DNA of 64,000 bases from Valencia hispanica. Lineage: Eukaryota > Chordata > Actinopteri > Cyprinodontiformes > Valenciidae. Made by a program: the position numbers and the translations under genes. This document shows, in pieces, positions 1 to 9,554 of the stretch. A model generated the notes under the pieces. That model made no database searches. It was not told the DNA's origin and saw only the letters and a program-made list of their open reading frames with translations. Location: assembly GCA_963556495.2 (NCBI GenBank), contig OY747702.1, positions 18,121,403 through 18,185,402 on the forward strand, in the 5' to 3' direction. How positions within the stretch are numbered: the stretch's first letter is position 1; each line of letters starts with the position of its first letter.

Positions 1-678
1 AAAAGCCACCCTCCGCTTGGCCACCTTCGGTGTAAAGTCCGGGAAGATGTGCACCCGTTTCCCGTTGTGTAGCAGGGGGGAGCTCCGTCCAGCGCGGTGT
101 AGAATAGAATTCCTAATTTGAAACTGTGTCACCCTGATGACCATCGGGCGAGGTGGTTCTCCCTCCTTTGGTTTAGCACGCAAAGTGCGGTGGGCCCTGT
201 CAAGCCCGGGCAACCCGTAGAGTCCCAGCAAGTCCATTAAAAGTTTGGCAATAAACTGTGTAGGTTGAGGACCTTCGGTTCCCTCAGGCAAACCCACTAA
301 TCGAATGTTATGCCATCTTGAGCGTGCCTCCAATTCTTCACATTTCTTGCCCAGAGACTCCACCGTAGCAGATAGCTTGGTGATATTCACCTGCATGCTA
401 GTTAGCTAGTCTGAGTGCTCGTTAGCGCAGCGCTCCAGGTCATTAATAGTACCACTTTGCCGGGAGACTTTTTCTTGTAGTGGCTTAAGAGCAGTCGCCG
501 CCTCCTTCTTAACTAGCTCTGATATGATTGACTCGAATTTAGACACAATTTCAGTTTGCTGGTTGTCCATCATTACCTTGATGCTGCGTAGCATCTCTTC
601 ATTAGGACTCGGCCTCTCAGGTAATTCAGGCTCCGAGGCTTGCTGCGGCCTGTTTAGCAGACTCATTGGTAGGCTCAT
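1..678 (-). pseudogene. L1/Tx1-type LINE ORF1 (nucleic-acid chaperone), broken, runs off the window
   Basis: Reading the minus strand from 678, the first 90 residues are a charged, Glu/Lys-rich segment that can form a coiled coil, as in the trimerising part of L1 ORF1 proteins. An in-frame TAG at about 403-405 stops it. The same frame then stays open to position 1 and reads like the L1 ORF1 RNA-binding core: a W-H-N-I-R-L-V-G-L-P-E start of the RRM-like domain (about 330-290), then D-R-A-H-R and R-P-M-V-I-R blocks typical of the RRM and C-terminal domain. In intact L1s this protein binds element RNA and works with ORF2p. One nonsense mutation is visible and the rest lies outside the window. 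The match to the L1 ORF1 family is recognised by eye. The exact L1 subfamily is not resolved. Confidence 0.75.
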
Positions 679-1140
679 TTTACACCCGGCTACTCGACAA
701 AAATGCAGATTTGGCTCTCAAGATACAGGGCTCCTAAAAACCACTTTGTCACCTCTAAGTTGCGGACAGAGCAAAAACTTAAAATTATATTAAAACTATA
801 TTATAATCACATTCCCGAGGAGCGACCGAAAAACACGTCCTACATCGTTTGCGTCTTCAAGCGCGTTCATGTTAAATGTTTCAGATTACTCTGCCACCAC
901 CACTAGTCAGCACTCGCAAGCAGTAAAATGGATTGAGCCAATACACAGAAGAGACCAAGGACAACTTTGACACCAACAGTAACTCCACATAAGACTAAAA
1001 AAGTTAAACCCCTGACAAGTGCCCGAAAAAGATAGAAGATTGAGAGCGACCGGCGCACGAGCGCGCGCTGCGAGAACGCGCTGCGAGAACGCGCTGCGAG
1101 AGCGAGCAGAAAGGAAGAGCAGTTCCTTTTTTTGGCCACA
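679..1140 (-). other. Probable 5' leader of the L1-type LINE
   Basis: This stretch lies directly upstream of the ORF1 start on the minus strand. It has no coding signal. Its far end is GC- and CpG-rich (about 1040-1110), as expected for a LINE internal promoter/5' UTR. The assignment rests only on position and composition. Confidence 0.35.
1068..1104. repeat. 13-bp tandem repeat, about 2.8 copies, CpG-rich
   Basis: The unit CTGCGAGAACGCG occurs at 1068-1080 and 1081-1093, followed by a partial, slightly changed third copy (CTGCGAGAGCG, 1094-1104). It sits in the putative LINE leader. Confidence 0.8.
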
Positions 1141-1417
1141 TCGGGTCCGTCGTGAGTTTAAATTTCAGAAAATTGCATTTAGCCCCTTTAAAACCCATGG
1201 TGAACATTTTGCTATGAACAAAATACAAAGATTTACATGTTTTATTTCCTTTGCTCATGTTTAGTTTCATACTTGTCAAAAGAGGCAATAAAACACAACT
1301 TTGTCTTCTAATGGCATTATAAATCTGACATACAAGATTCATTACATTGCAGCGCAGAAGGAATCTTGAGGTCCAAAAATGTTTTCGAACATCTGACAAC
1401 CACCAATAAAAGGTTAC

Positions 1418-2089
1418 ATGCATGACCTTACTGTGATGACCACAACCCATGTGGAGGCGAGGTGGGTGCTAATGGCTCTGGAACACATGGTAACATGGGC
1501 CAGAATGAAGTTCAAGCCAAAGAAATCCAGACGTTTGGTGATCAGAAAGGGGAAAGAGACCAGCATATTTAAGCTGTGTGTGCAGGATGAGGTGATTCCA
1601 AAAATTGAGGAGAATCCAATCAAGAACTTTGGAAACAGGGATGACATCACCAATACGGAGAAGTAAATGGAGGACTGGTCAAGGAGAATCGAAAAATCTG
1701 TTCTCCCGGGGAAGTTTAAAGCATGGCTATATCAGCATGTACTGTTGCCAAGACTCATGTGGCTGCTGACTGTGTACGAAGTACCAATTACATGTGTTGA
1801 AGGAGTGGAGAAGAAGATAAATAAGTATCTCCGGAAGTGGTTGGGAATTCCTCCAAGTTTCACTGCTGTTGGCCTCTATATAAGATCAGGGCAGCTCCAA
1901 CTGCCTTTGTCATCTGTGGCGGAGGGATTCAAAGTTGTAAAGTGCAGAGTCGAAATGACATACAGAGAGTCCCAGGAGGAACAAGTCAAACATGGAGGAG
2001 TCACTACAAGATCAGGACGTGAGTGGGCAGCTGGCTTATCCGTTGCACAAGCTGAGAAGATGTTGAAGCTACAGTACATGACCTGACTG
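1418..2089 (+). pseudogene. Reverse transcriptase C-terminal (thumb) region of the REL-endonuclease LINE
   Basis: Two abutting in-frame segments (1418-1666 and 1667-2086) are separated by a TAA. They read as the region after the RT catalytic motif: a K-P-K-K-S-R-R-L-V block (about residue 35 of the first segment), then an L-P-G-K-F-K-A-W-L-Y-Q-H block and an L-R-K-W-L-G-I-P block. These are hallmarks of the RT thumb of this fish and invertebrate LINE family. The YxDD active site is absent because the copy is 5'-truncated. It would have copied element RNA into DNA at the nicked target. It is continuous with the zinc knuckle and endonuclease downstream. The family is recognised from memory of its conserved blocks, so a database search would refine it. 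Confidence 0.65.
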
Positions 2090-2470
2090 GAGTACAATGC
2101 ACAGGAGGACAGGGACTTGGAACCTCCTACTTTTAACAGGGAGGAAAAGCAGGTATCAATGACAGAAGAGCCATGACTCAGGAGGAGGAAAGTAACTTGG
2201 AAGATGAAGGACGAAGTTCAAGAGCAGTGGAATTAGCTTCATAAGGAGCATACACCAAATGAGACCTCCCCAAGATGAAAATCACCTGGGCAGACCTTTG
2301 GAGACTGGAGCCATTTCACATCTCTTTCCAGCTGAGGGCGGTGTATGATACACTTCCAAACCCAACAAACTTGCACACGTGGGGTATGAGAGAAGATCTG
2401 TTGTGCAAGCTGTGTGGGGAGAGAGGCACCATGGCACATATTATGTCTGGGTGTAAAACAGCACTCACCC

Positions 2471-2478
2471 AAAGAAGG
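2471..2478. repeat. Target-site duplication, left copy (AAAGAAGG)
   Basis: AAAGAAGG directly precedes the CCTTG-type microsatellite tail of the minus-strand L2 copy. It is repeated exactly at 3445-3452 on the other side of the insertion. Confidence 0.85.
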
Positions 2479-3444
2479 CAAGGCAAGGCAAGGCAAGGCA
2501 ATTTTATTTGTATAGCACACTTTCAGCAGCAGGGAACTTTCAAGGTGCTTTACATGATTTGGTGATTTAAAAAAACACATAAAAGAAACACACATTACAC
2601 ATGATACACAATAAAGCAAGAGAAAGATAAAAAAAAAAGCAAGAGAGCATGAACACATTTCATACATATGACATCAAGCATTTACTCGAAGGCTATTCTT
2701 AACAGATGGGTTTTTAGTCTCGATTTAAAGCAGTTCAGAGTTTCAGCAGCTCTACACTCGTCAGGAAGTCTGTTCCAGATAAGGGGAGCATAAAAACTGA
2801 AAGCTGCTTCTCCATTTTTAGTTCTGAGTCTAGGGATGTTTAGTAGGCTAGAGTTGGAGGACCTGAGTGGTCTTGGTGGTTGGTCCCGTGACAACAGGTC
2901 TTCAACATATTTTGGTCCTAAGCCATGTAATGATTTATAAACTAGTAAAAGTATTTTGAAGTCTATTCTCTGAGCTACAGGGAGCCAGTGTAAGGACTTT
3001 AGAACTGGGGTGATGTGCTCTACTTTCCTGGTTCTAGTGAGGAACACGAGCAGCAGCGTTCTGGATCAGCTGCAGCTGTCTGACGTTTTAGGCAGACCTG
3101 TGAAGACGCTGTTGAAGTAATCAATCCGACTAAAGATAAACGCATGGATGAGTTTTTCTAGGTCGTGTTGCAAAATCAGTCCTAGAGATGTTCTTCAGGT
3201 GATAGAACGCTGACCTTGTTATTGCCTTTATGTGACCCTGGAGGTTCAGGTCTGTGTCCATTGCTACACCTAGGTTTCGAGCCTGATCAGTAGTTTCTAG
3301 CTGTATTAATTGAAGCTGTGTGCTGACTCTTGATCCTTCCTCCTTGGGTCCAAAAAGAATCACTTCAGTTTTGTTTCTATTCAGCTGGAGAAAGCTATGG
3401 CACATCCATCCATTTATTTAGTCAATGCATTGATTTAGGGTTTG
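2479..3444 (-). mobile_element. L2/Maui-like LINE copy, 5'-truncated, 966 bp, inserted in the R2-like LINE
   Basis: On the minus strand it encodes the end of an RT: a segment at 3405-3130 ([10 protein letters not shown] block, then K-N-L-G-like spacing) and, after a break, a segment from 3047 to 2682 with [13 protein letters not shown]. The 3' end is the AT-rich C-A-A-A-T-A-A-A-A-T sequence followed by short CCTTG repeats (2479-2500), the usual L2-type microsatellite tail. It is flanked by 8-bp AAAGAAGG repeats. Removing one repeat plus the insert restores the host LINE frame without a shift. The coding part has at least one frameshift and the N-terminal half is missing. Confidence 0.85.
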
Positions 3445-3452
3445 AAAGAAGG
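3445..3452. repeat. Target-site duplication, right copy (AAAGAAGG)
   Basis: Exact copy of 2471-2478, at the 5' end of the inserted L2 copy. Its position keeps the host element's reading frame continuous. Confidence 0.85.
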
Positions 3453-4150
3453 TGGAGGCACCATGACATGGTGCTCATGACACTCGCTAATACGCTAGAG
3501 CAGGAGAGAAGAAAGAAACATTGATGACCCCAGAAAAGACCAATCCAGGTGGTGAGAGAGAGGGAGAGGTCACCAACCAAACTGGAAACGAGAGCCAACT
3601 CTCTGCAGGTGGCCCAATCATGGGAAATGAAGGTTGATCTGAGAAGAAGGCTGCAGTTCCTCCAGATTGCACAGACCACCCAGAGGCCAGATGTGGTACT
3701 ATGGTCTGGAGAGGCAAAAAAGATAATCCTCATAGAGTTTAAGGTCCCATGGGAGGAGGAGTGTGTACAGGCCTTCAAAATAAAGAGTGCCAAATACCAA
3801 TACTTTGTGCAGGACTGCAGAGGGAAGGGATGGCAGGCATGGCTTTTCACCATTGAGGTCAACTGTTGAGGATTTCCCGTGCAGTAAGTGTGGAGAATGC
3901 TTATAGGGATGACAGGAAAGGATAGAAAGGCAGCAACTCATGGAATGGGGGAGGAAGCAGAAAGGGCCTCTTGTTGGTTATGGGGCAGGAGAGAGGATGT
4001 GAGCTGGAAGCCAGGAGGGGAAGATGGGCAATGACTTGGCCACCACTGCCGACCCACCATCAGGAGGGTGTTGTGGTTAAGGGTCGAAACACCCAATGAA
4101 TGATGGGTACCACCCGATGACATCGACCCCTAATGGCCAAGGTTACATTC

Positions 4151-5159
4151 CCTTGGGATGAATAGAAGATAAGAAGCATCATAGTATGTATATATAAGTC
4201 ATTAATACTTTTTTGCATACACACAGTGGTTCTGTTGTGAATTGTAAATTTTTGACTTGTTCGCTACAGTGACTCACAGAATCACCACCTCATCTGTAAA
4301 CCTTTGGTATGCATTGAAAAATGAGGTCAAATATCTACAGGAAGTGGCGTTGTAGAGAAGTTATGCACGTGATGACCTCTATGCAAAGTTAACAGACTCT
4401 TCCACTGCAAGAGGCAGATAGAGTCTTTACGGTTTTGGTGACTTTGTGAGTGGATTAAAAACACAGAAAACAGAATTAAAATGGGAAAGCTCCTGTGTAA
4501 ATCACAATAAAAGCATATTCAGCCAAAAACAACTCTGAAAACAGGAATAGGAAGAAACCAGATGAATTCATGTGTTGCCCTGAAGGACTTAAACATGTTT
4601 TCCTCTCTCACACACACCACTGAAAGCAAGCATACACTTTCAAACACTCACAAGAGCAAAATCATTCAATTTTAGTATTCAAATTTCCCTGTATAACCAA
4701 GCAACCTGTGATGATTAACATAAGAGGTCCTAGTAATATTTGGGAGAGGTAAAACTCTAGCCTAGAAATGTAGACAAACCATTGCAGTAGCAAAGCTTTT
4801 TGCTCTGGAAGTTGGTCGAGCCACGTTCTGTTATAGCCTCAGCAGGCCTACTATTGGCTTTGCTAAGTGCAGGCCGGGCCAATCACAGAGCTCTATGTTT
4901 ATAAAAAACATTGGGCGGGCTTAGCACCGTGGGTAATGAAGAGACAAACGGAAAATGATTTCAAAGTGGTCTAAAGACAGTAGATGAGTTATGTCAGTGT
5001 ACCAAGAGGAGGTTTAGTTATTCAGAGTAGCTAAAGCTGTGACTAGTGAAAGGACAGGTTACTGTTGTCTTGCAACTGCACTGATCAGTTTTTAAAATAT
5101 ATAACAGATCATGACAAGAAAAATAAAGGAACTGGTTTGTGATTATTTTGTTTTTTAGA
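4151..5159. other. No gene seen
   Basis: AT-rich DNA with many stops in all frames. I see no exon, RNA gene or complete repeat that I can support. Confidence 0.6.
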
Positions 5160-6474
5160 CAGTAATCATTTGTTCTAAGTACAAATACTTCGTCACCTTA
5201 CTTAAGTAGAAATTTTGGGTATTTATACTTTACTGAAGTAATTATCTATGGGCCTGACTTTTACTTCTACTCCTTACATTTTCACGCAATTATCTGTACT
5301 TTCTACTCCTTACATTTTAAAGACAGCCTCGTTACTCCTGCGTTATTAAGTCTTTTATTAAGAAGACACACAAATAACGATCTAAAAATGCTCCAACTGG
5401 ATAGAATTTCACAGCTGTTTGATCATAATTTTAAACATCTACCATTCGGACACTCCGCTTGTATGCGATCCATTGTACTGTGCACACGGGGTCCCGTTAA
5501 CCGAATATTTTCCATATTAGTCCGTTTTTTTTTGTTTTTTTTTTACAACGGTGACGGAAAATCCAAAGGCCACTTGTCATTTTGACAGATTATAATTCAC
5601 ACCCCTGACCATTTGGTGCAGACGTGCAGACATTTTTAGGTTTGAGTTAAAGCGCGGAGTACAATTAACTGAATCAATAAATTAATAAGAAGAAGATTCC
5701 CATGAAGCCATCTGAGCATCATGTCAGACCAGGAATCTTTGGAAGGTGACTGTTACCGGTGCGGCTGGTTAAAGAAGCTCTTAAAAGAACCCGGTGTTGC
5801 GCCATCCAGCCAAGTGAAAGAGCGCATGCTCCGACATTTTCTGCTGCTGAAGCGATATGAAGCTGGGTTCAGACAGTCTTTCCTACTTCTAAACACTTGA
5901 ATCAGAGAAATATTCCCTGATTTCAAAACTTTGGCTGAAGTGGAACTTTTAGTTCTAGTCTCCAGTGCGTCAGCGCGGATTCAGCCTCTAGAACAGTGGT
6001 TCCCAACATGAGGTTCGTGTGCCACAAGGGGGTCATTAGAGATTGCAGGGGTCTGCACAATCTTGTCTGTGCTGAGGTTGTAAGACTTTTGGTAAGATAC
6101 TATTCTTAATATATGCTCAGTAGTTCACATATGGTTCTGCAATGTAATTGCATTGCACATAAAATGTATACATATTAATGGACATATATGCAGCTGAAAC
6201 AGGTAGCCTAGTGTGTCCCAAATGTTTCAAAATTAACATTTTTATATAAAATTATAATAATTATGGCCTTTCTTTTGGGGGGGGGGGGGGGTGGTGGCTT
6301 AAGCTTTACTCTTTAATGTAATTTTTCAAAATACATTACTTTTACTTTTATACTTTAAGTAGTTTTGAATCAAGTACTTTTTTTACTTTTACTTGAGTAA
6401 AAAACTTGACTTGATACTTCAAGTTCTACAGAAGTCTTTTTAAACCCTAGTATCAACACCTCTTGACACCTCTG
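5160..6474. mobile_element. hAT-superfamily DNA transposon remnant
   Basis: The left part (5170-5330) has the run of ACTTTTACT, TACTTTACT and CTCCTTACATTTT motifs of an abundant teleost hAT family. The right part (6310-6474) has the matching subterminal sequence and ends in GACACCTCTG, which on the other strand is the hAT-type terminus CAGAGGTGTC. A short piece of transposase C-terminus lies between them (5913-5993). I could not fix the left terminus or a clear 8-bp target duplication, so 5160 is approximate. A G-run of 13 or so bases lies near 6280. Confidence 0.6.
5913..5993 (+). pseudogene. hAT transposase C-terminal dimerisation-domain fragment
   Basis: Plus-strand translation gives F-P-D-F-K-T-L-A-E-V-E-L-L-V-L-V-S-S-A-S. 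This has the look of the hAT dimerisation region, in which a leucine-rich stretch leads into S-S-A-S-A-E-R. The glutamate of that motif is not seen (it reads A-R-I here) and the frame closes soon after. Only 27 codons are recognisable, so this is a decayed remnant. Confidence 0.5.
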
Positions 6475-6540
6475 CTGATATGTGTAATCAGATTCCACTG
6501 CTGTTATGTGGCTGCATACCCCTCGGTCACATATGGTTGA

Positions 6541-6757
<217 letters not shown>

Positions 6758-7107
6758 ATAGATCATATTTAGGAAAAATACTTTTTTAGATTATAATAAA
6801 ACAATAACAAATACATTTTTTAAGAAACATGTTGGATGTCTCTGTTGAACAGTCTTATGGCTGCAGGGACAAACGATCTCCTGAACCTCTCAGTCCTGCA
6901 TCTCAAAGAGATCAGTCTTTCACTGCAGCTGCTTCTCTGACTGGTCCGGACATCATGGAGGGGGTGTTTTGTATTAGCCAGAATGCCCTGCAGCTTCCTC
7001 CCCATCTGCCTCTCCACCACAGTTCTTACAGCACAGAACTGGCCTTTTTGACCAGTTTGTCCAGACGTCTGCAGTGTGGTTTGTGTGTGTGTGAATAAAA
7101 TGTCCAA
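6758..7107 (-). mobile_element. LINE 3' end (RT C-terminal tail) with tetranucleotide tail
   Basis: Minus-strand translation from 7107 gives a 95-residue tail with N-T-K-H-P-L-H-D-V near the middle and R-F-R-R-S-F-V-P-A-A-I-R-L-F-N at the end. The same pattern (N-P-E-H-P-L-H-E ... F-P-A) ends the LINE fragment at 22.8-23.3 kb, so the two belong to related families. The stop is followed by about 60 bp of AT-rich 3' UTR and then the TATC/GATA tract. Only the last part of ORF2 is present, as usual for 5'-truncated LINE copies. Confidence 0.65.
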
Positions 7108-8489
7108 GGTGCCTTAAGTGGGAGATTATACACATGTAAATGAGAGGTTGTGCTGGTTTAAATTAGAGGTTATACTATGGCGTGGTATTAGAGACAACCT
7201 TAGGACTACTTCCCTGCTGCAGGAGGCTATATCCATTCCAAAGCCAGCAACTGATCTGATTATTGATAGGCCTGCATTGGTAACTGAGAGGAATTTATTG
7301 ACTGAATACTGAAGACTAATTAAATCAATCTAAAATTATTGATCATAATAATTCATGATTTTGAGCCAAACATTATTGCATTTCCTGTTGCACAGCAAAG
7401 TCATTCTCCTTCATTCCCTCTGGCTCTTCATTTGTAACGATATAATTTTTTCTCTTTATTTTTATGTTAGTTTGATTGATAGTGAAGTTGCACGTTGACT
7501 GAAATGGAGGCTTCATGATTGTTCAGGATCATGAGTTTCTTATTCACAGATTATAATAGAGCATAGCACCGAAATAAGTCAAAACTGATGAGCTCCGGGC
7601 TTTTTATATGTGTAATAGTGATAGCACAGGGGGAAAGTAAAGCAATTCATGTCAGATAAATGGAAGGTTTAATTGTTTGAACTGAATTTGAGAATGAGAA
7701 TGTTTATTTATTGATCATACACTGGTATAACACAGTACTAATCTATGCTACAGAGACCGTTTCGCTAACTGCATTAAGGATTTCAAGGAAAACGTTTCAT
7801 CCAAATGATCCTTGTTTATTTTCATGGATGTAGGTGAAGGAAGGATTTTGTTTGCAGAGTTTGTACAGCAGAAACTATTGTAACATGTAACAATGAGAAA
7901 AAAGAATGAGCTGTTATACTCATGAAAGAGTAAAGCTTTTGAGCCAATGAGCCCTGATCTTCCCTCTCTGGACGCAAATTTATTAGCTGTTGAACCACTA
8001 ATGGGATAATGTTCATCCATGACTGTTATCTGCAGCTTTACTCTTTCCGCACAAATTCCCTTTCAAAGATTTTCTTCCCCACTGGGAGCAGTGAAGTGAG
8101 TGCTGGAAAAACAAACGGTTTCACATTTAAGACAGCAAGAAGTCTTCAAAGGCATCTTGGTTGCTACGTTCTCACGTCTCCTCCTTCCTTGGTACCGCAA
8201 CTGTAAACTCCAGATTGAAAAGAAAAAAACAAAAAATCAACCAAGAATCAAAATGAGGTCACATGAGATGAAGACAAATTACAAAGTTGATTTATCCAGA
8301 TTTTATCCTAACTCCTTGCTGGCCAAAGTTTGCACCACTCTGCATCAGGCAGGCACATTCCAGCAACCCACAGAAATCTGCTAGTGTGCGATCAGTAAAA
8401 ATGCAAATCTTTAAATGTGTAGGGGTAAAAAGATCCATCATGACCTCTGTCGTAGTCAGTAATTTAAAAAAAATTTTTTTTAGCAGGAT
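7108..8489. other. No gene seen
   Basis: AT-rich, no convincing exon on either strand. Short open frames here lack any family resemblance. Confidence 0.55.
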
Positions 8490-8700
8490 GTAGAAATTCA
8501 GTTGGTAGCAACAAGAAGGTCCTGGGTCCAAATCCTGGCCTGGAGACTTTCTGCATGTTGTTTGCTTTGTTCCCCAGTGCCTGCGTGGGTTCTCTCTGGG
8601 TACTCTGGCTTACTCCTAAAAAACATGATTTTTTTGGTTGACTGGTTGTTCTAAATTCCCCCTCAGGTACGAGTGTGTGTGTGTGCATAGTTGTTTAATT
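8490..8700 (+). mobile_element. SINE-like teleost repeat (probable tRNA-derived)
   Basis: The stretch reads A-A-G-G-T-C-C-T-G-G-G-T-C-C-A-A-A-T-C-C at about 8515-8535, close to a pol III B-box. It is followed by CCTGCGTGGGTTCTCTCTGGGT and TACTCTGGCTTACTCCT, then a GTGTGTGTGT end near 8675. This order is that of a very common fish repeat with the phrases cgtgggttctctccgggtactccggcttcctcc. The A-box half is poorly preserved. It is diverged and probably inactive. Confidence 0.55.
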
Positions 8701-8824
8701 GACTTTAGTTAGTTAAATGAATCATGGTGTGCAATGACCAGGTATTCAGTCGTCATGCCAAAATCTGACAGGTTCCTTCAATTATTCAAAATCTGAGAAA
8801 GTTGGTGTTATGTCCCCAGTTTTA

Positions 8825-8833
8825 TGAACCATG
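8825..8833. repeat. Target-site duplication, left (TGAACCATG)
   Basis: Nine bases identical to 9342-9350, immediately before the point where similarity to other L2 copies begins. Confidence 0.8.
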
Positions 8834-9341
8834 AAATACCCCTACTAGTTTATAAATCATTACATGGCTTAGCACCAAAATATGTTGAAGACCTGTTGTC
8901 ATGGTACCAACCACCAAGACCACTCAGGTCCTCCAACTCTAGCCTACTAAACATCCCTAGACTCAGAACTAAACATGGAGAAGCAGCTTTCAGTTTCTAT
9001 GCTCCCCTTATCTGGAACAGACTTCCTGACGAGTGTAGAGCTGCTGAAACTCTGAACTGCTTTAAATCGAGACAAAACACCCATTTGTTTAGAATTGCCT
9101 TTGATTAAATGATTGATGTCATATGTATGAAATGTGTTCATGCTCTCTTGCTTTATTGATCTTTCTCTTGCTTTATTGTGTATCATGTGTAATGTGTAAT
9201 GTGTGTTTCTTTTACTTTTAATTTCCAAAGTTATATTCCATGTCTTTTTTTTTTAAATTACCAAATCATGTAAAGCACCTTGAATTACCCTGCTGTTGAA
9301 AGTGTGCTATACAAATAAAATTGCCTTGCCTTGCCTTGCGT
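8834..9341 (+). mobile_element. L2/Maui-like LINE copy, 508 bp, with 9-bp target duplication
   Basis: Plus-strand frame to 9105 gives the RT tail L-L-V-Y-K-S-L-H-G-L-A-P-K-Y-V-E-D, then P-L-I-W-N-R-L-P-D-E and a final C-F-K-S-R block, the same subfamily as the copy at 2479-3444. An AT-rich 3' UTR follows, ending in CAAATAAAATTGCCTTGCCTT and CCTTG repeats at 9321-9340. The exact 9-mer TGAACCATG flanks the copy at 8825-8833 and 9342-9350. The copy is heavily 5'-truncated but its remaining frame is open. Confidence 0.85.
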
Positions 9342-9350
9342 TGAACCATG
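9342..9350. repeat. Target-site duplication, right (TGAACCATG)
   Basis: Nine bases identical to 8825-8833, immediately after the CCTTG-repeat tail of the L2 copy. Confidence 0.8.
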
Positions 9351-9554
9351 GGGTACTATGCTCTTGCATTTATTTGCAGAGTTTCCTCTGAAGACAGTCC
9401 ACTCCACCCTCAGGGAAATTCAGTCTAACTCTCTATCACAGGGCAACACGGAGTCACTAATTACAAAGAGCATCCAGGATCAGTGTCTAGCCTAATCTGA
9501 TGATGTGCCCAATTCTTAGATTGTTTTTATGCAGGGAATAAATGTAGGTTATTT

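Larger units (their letters stand above)
2275..3870 (+). pseudogene. CCHC knuckle and PD-(D/E)XK endonuclease of the R2-like LINE, interrupted
   Basis: The frame from 2275 carries a C-x2-C-x7-H-x4-C zinc knuckle (C-K-L-C ... H-I-M-S-G-C, about 2405-2455), the form found in R2-group LINEs. It then runs into the L2 insertion at 2479. After the insertion the same frame resumes at 3445 and reaches a stop at about 3522. A shifted frame from 3549 to 3866 carries R-P-D-V-V-L-W and then I-L-I-E-F-K-V-P-W-E-E. The P-D and E-x-K pair is what is expected for the PD-(D/E)XK fold that nicks target DNA. The coding part ends with W-Q-A-W-L-F-T-I-E-V at 3866. It is dead through the insertion and at least one frameshift. 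Confidence 0.7.
1410..4150 (+). mobile_element. Non-LTR retrotransposon with restriction-like endonuclease (R2/NeSL/Hero-like), 5'-truncated, split by an L2 insertion
   Basis: On the plus strand the order is: the end of a reverse-transcriptase domain (about 1418-2089), a CCHC zinc knuckle (about 2400-2450), and a PD-(D/E)XK-type endonuclease (about 3680-3770). This order, with the endonuclease C-terminal to the RT, is diagnostic of the R2-like group of LINEs. AP-endonuclease LINEs have theirs at the N-terminus. The coding region is interrupted at 2479-3444 by an opposite-strand L2 copy. The 3' boundary near 4150 is only approximate, placed where recognisable C-terminal coding ends. Several stops and frameshifts show the copy is dead. 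The exact clade within the REL-endonuclease group is uncertain. Confidence 0.75.
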
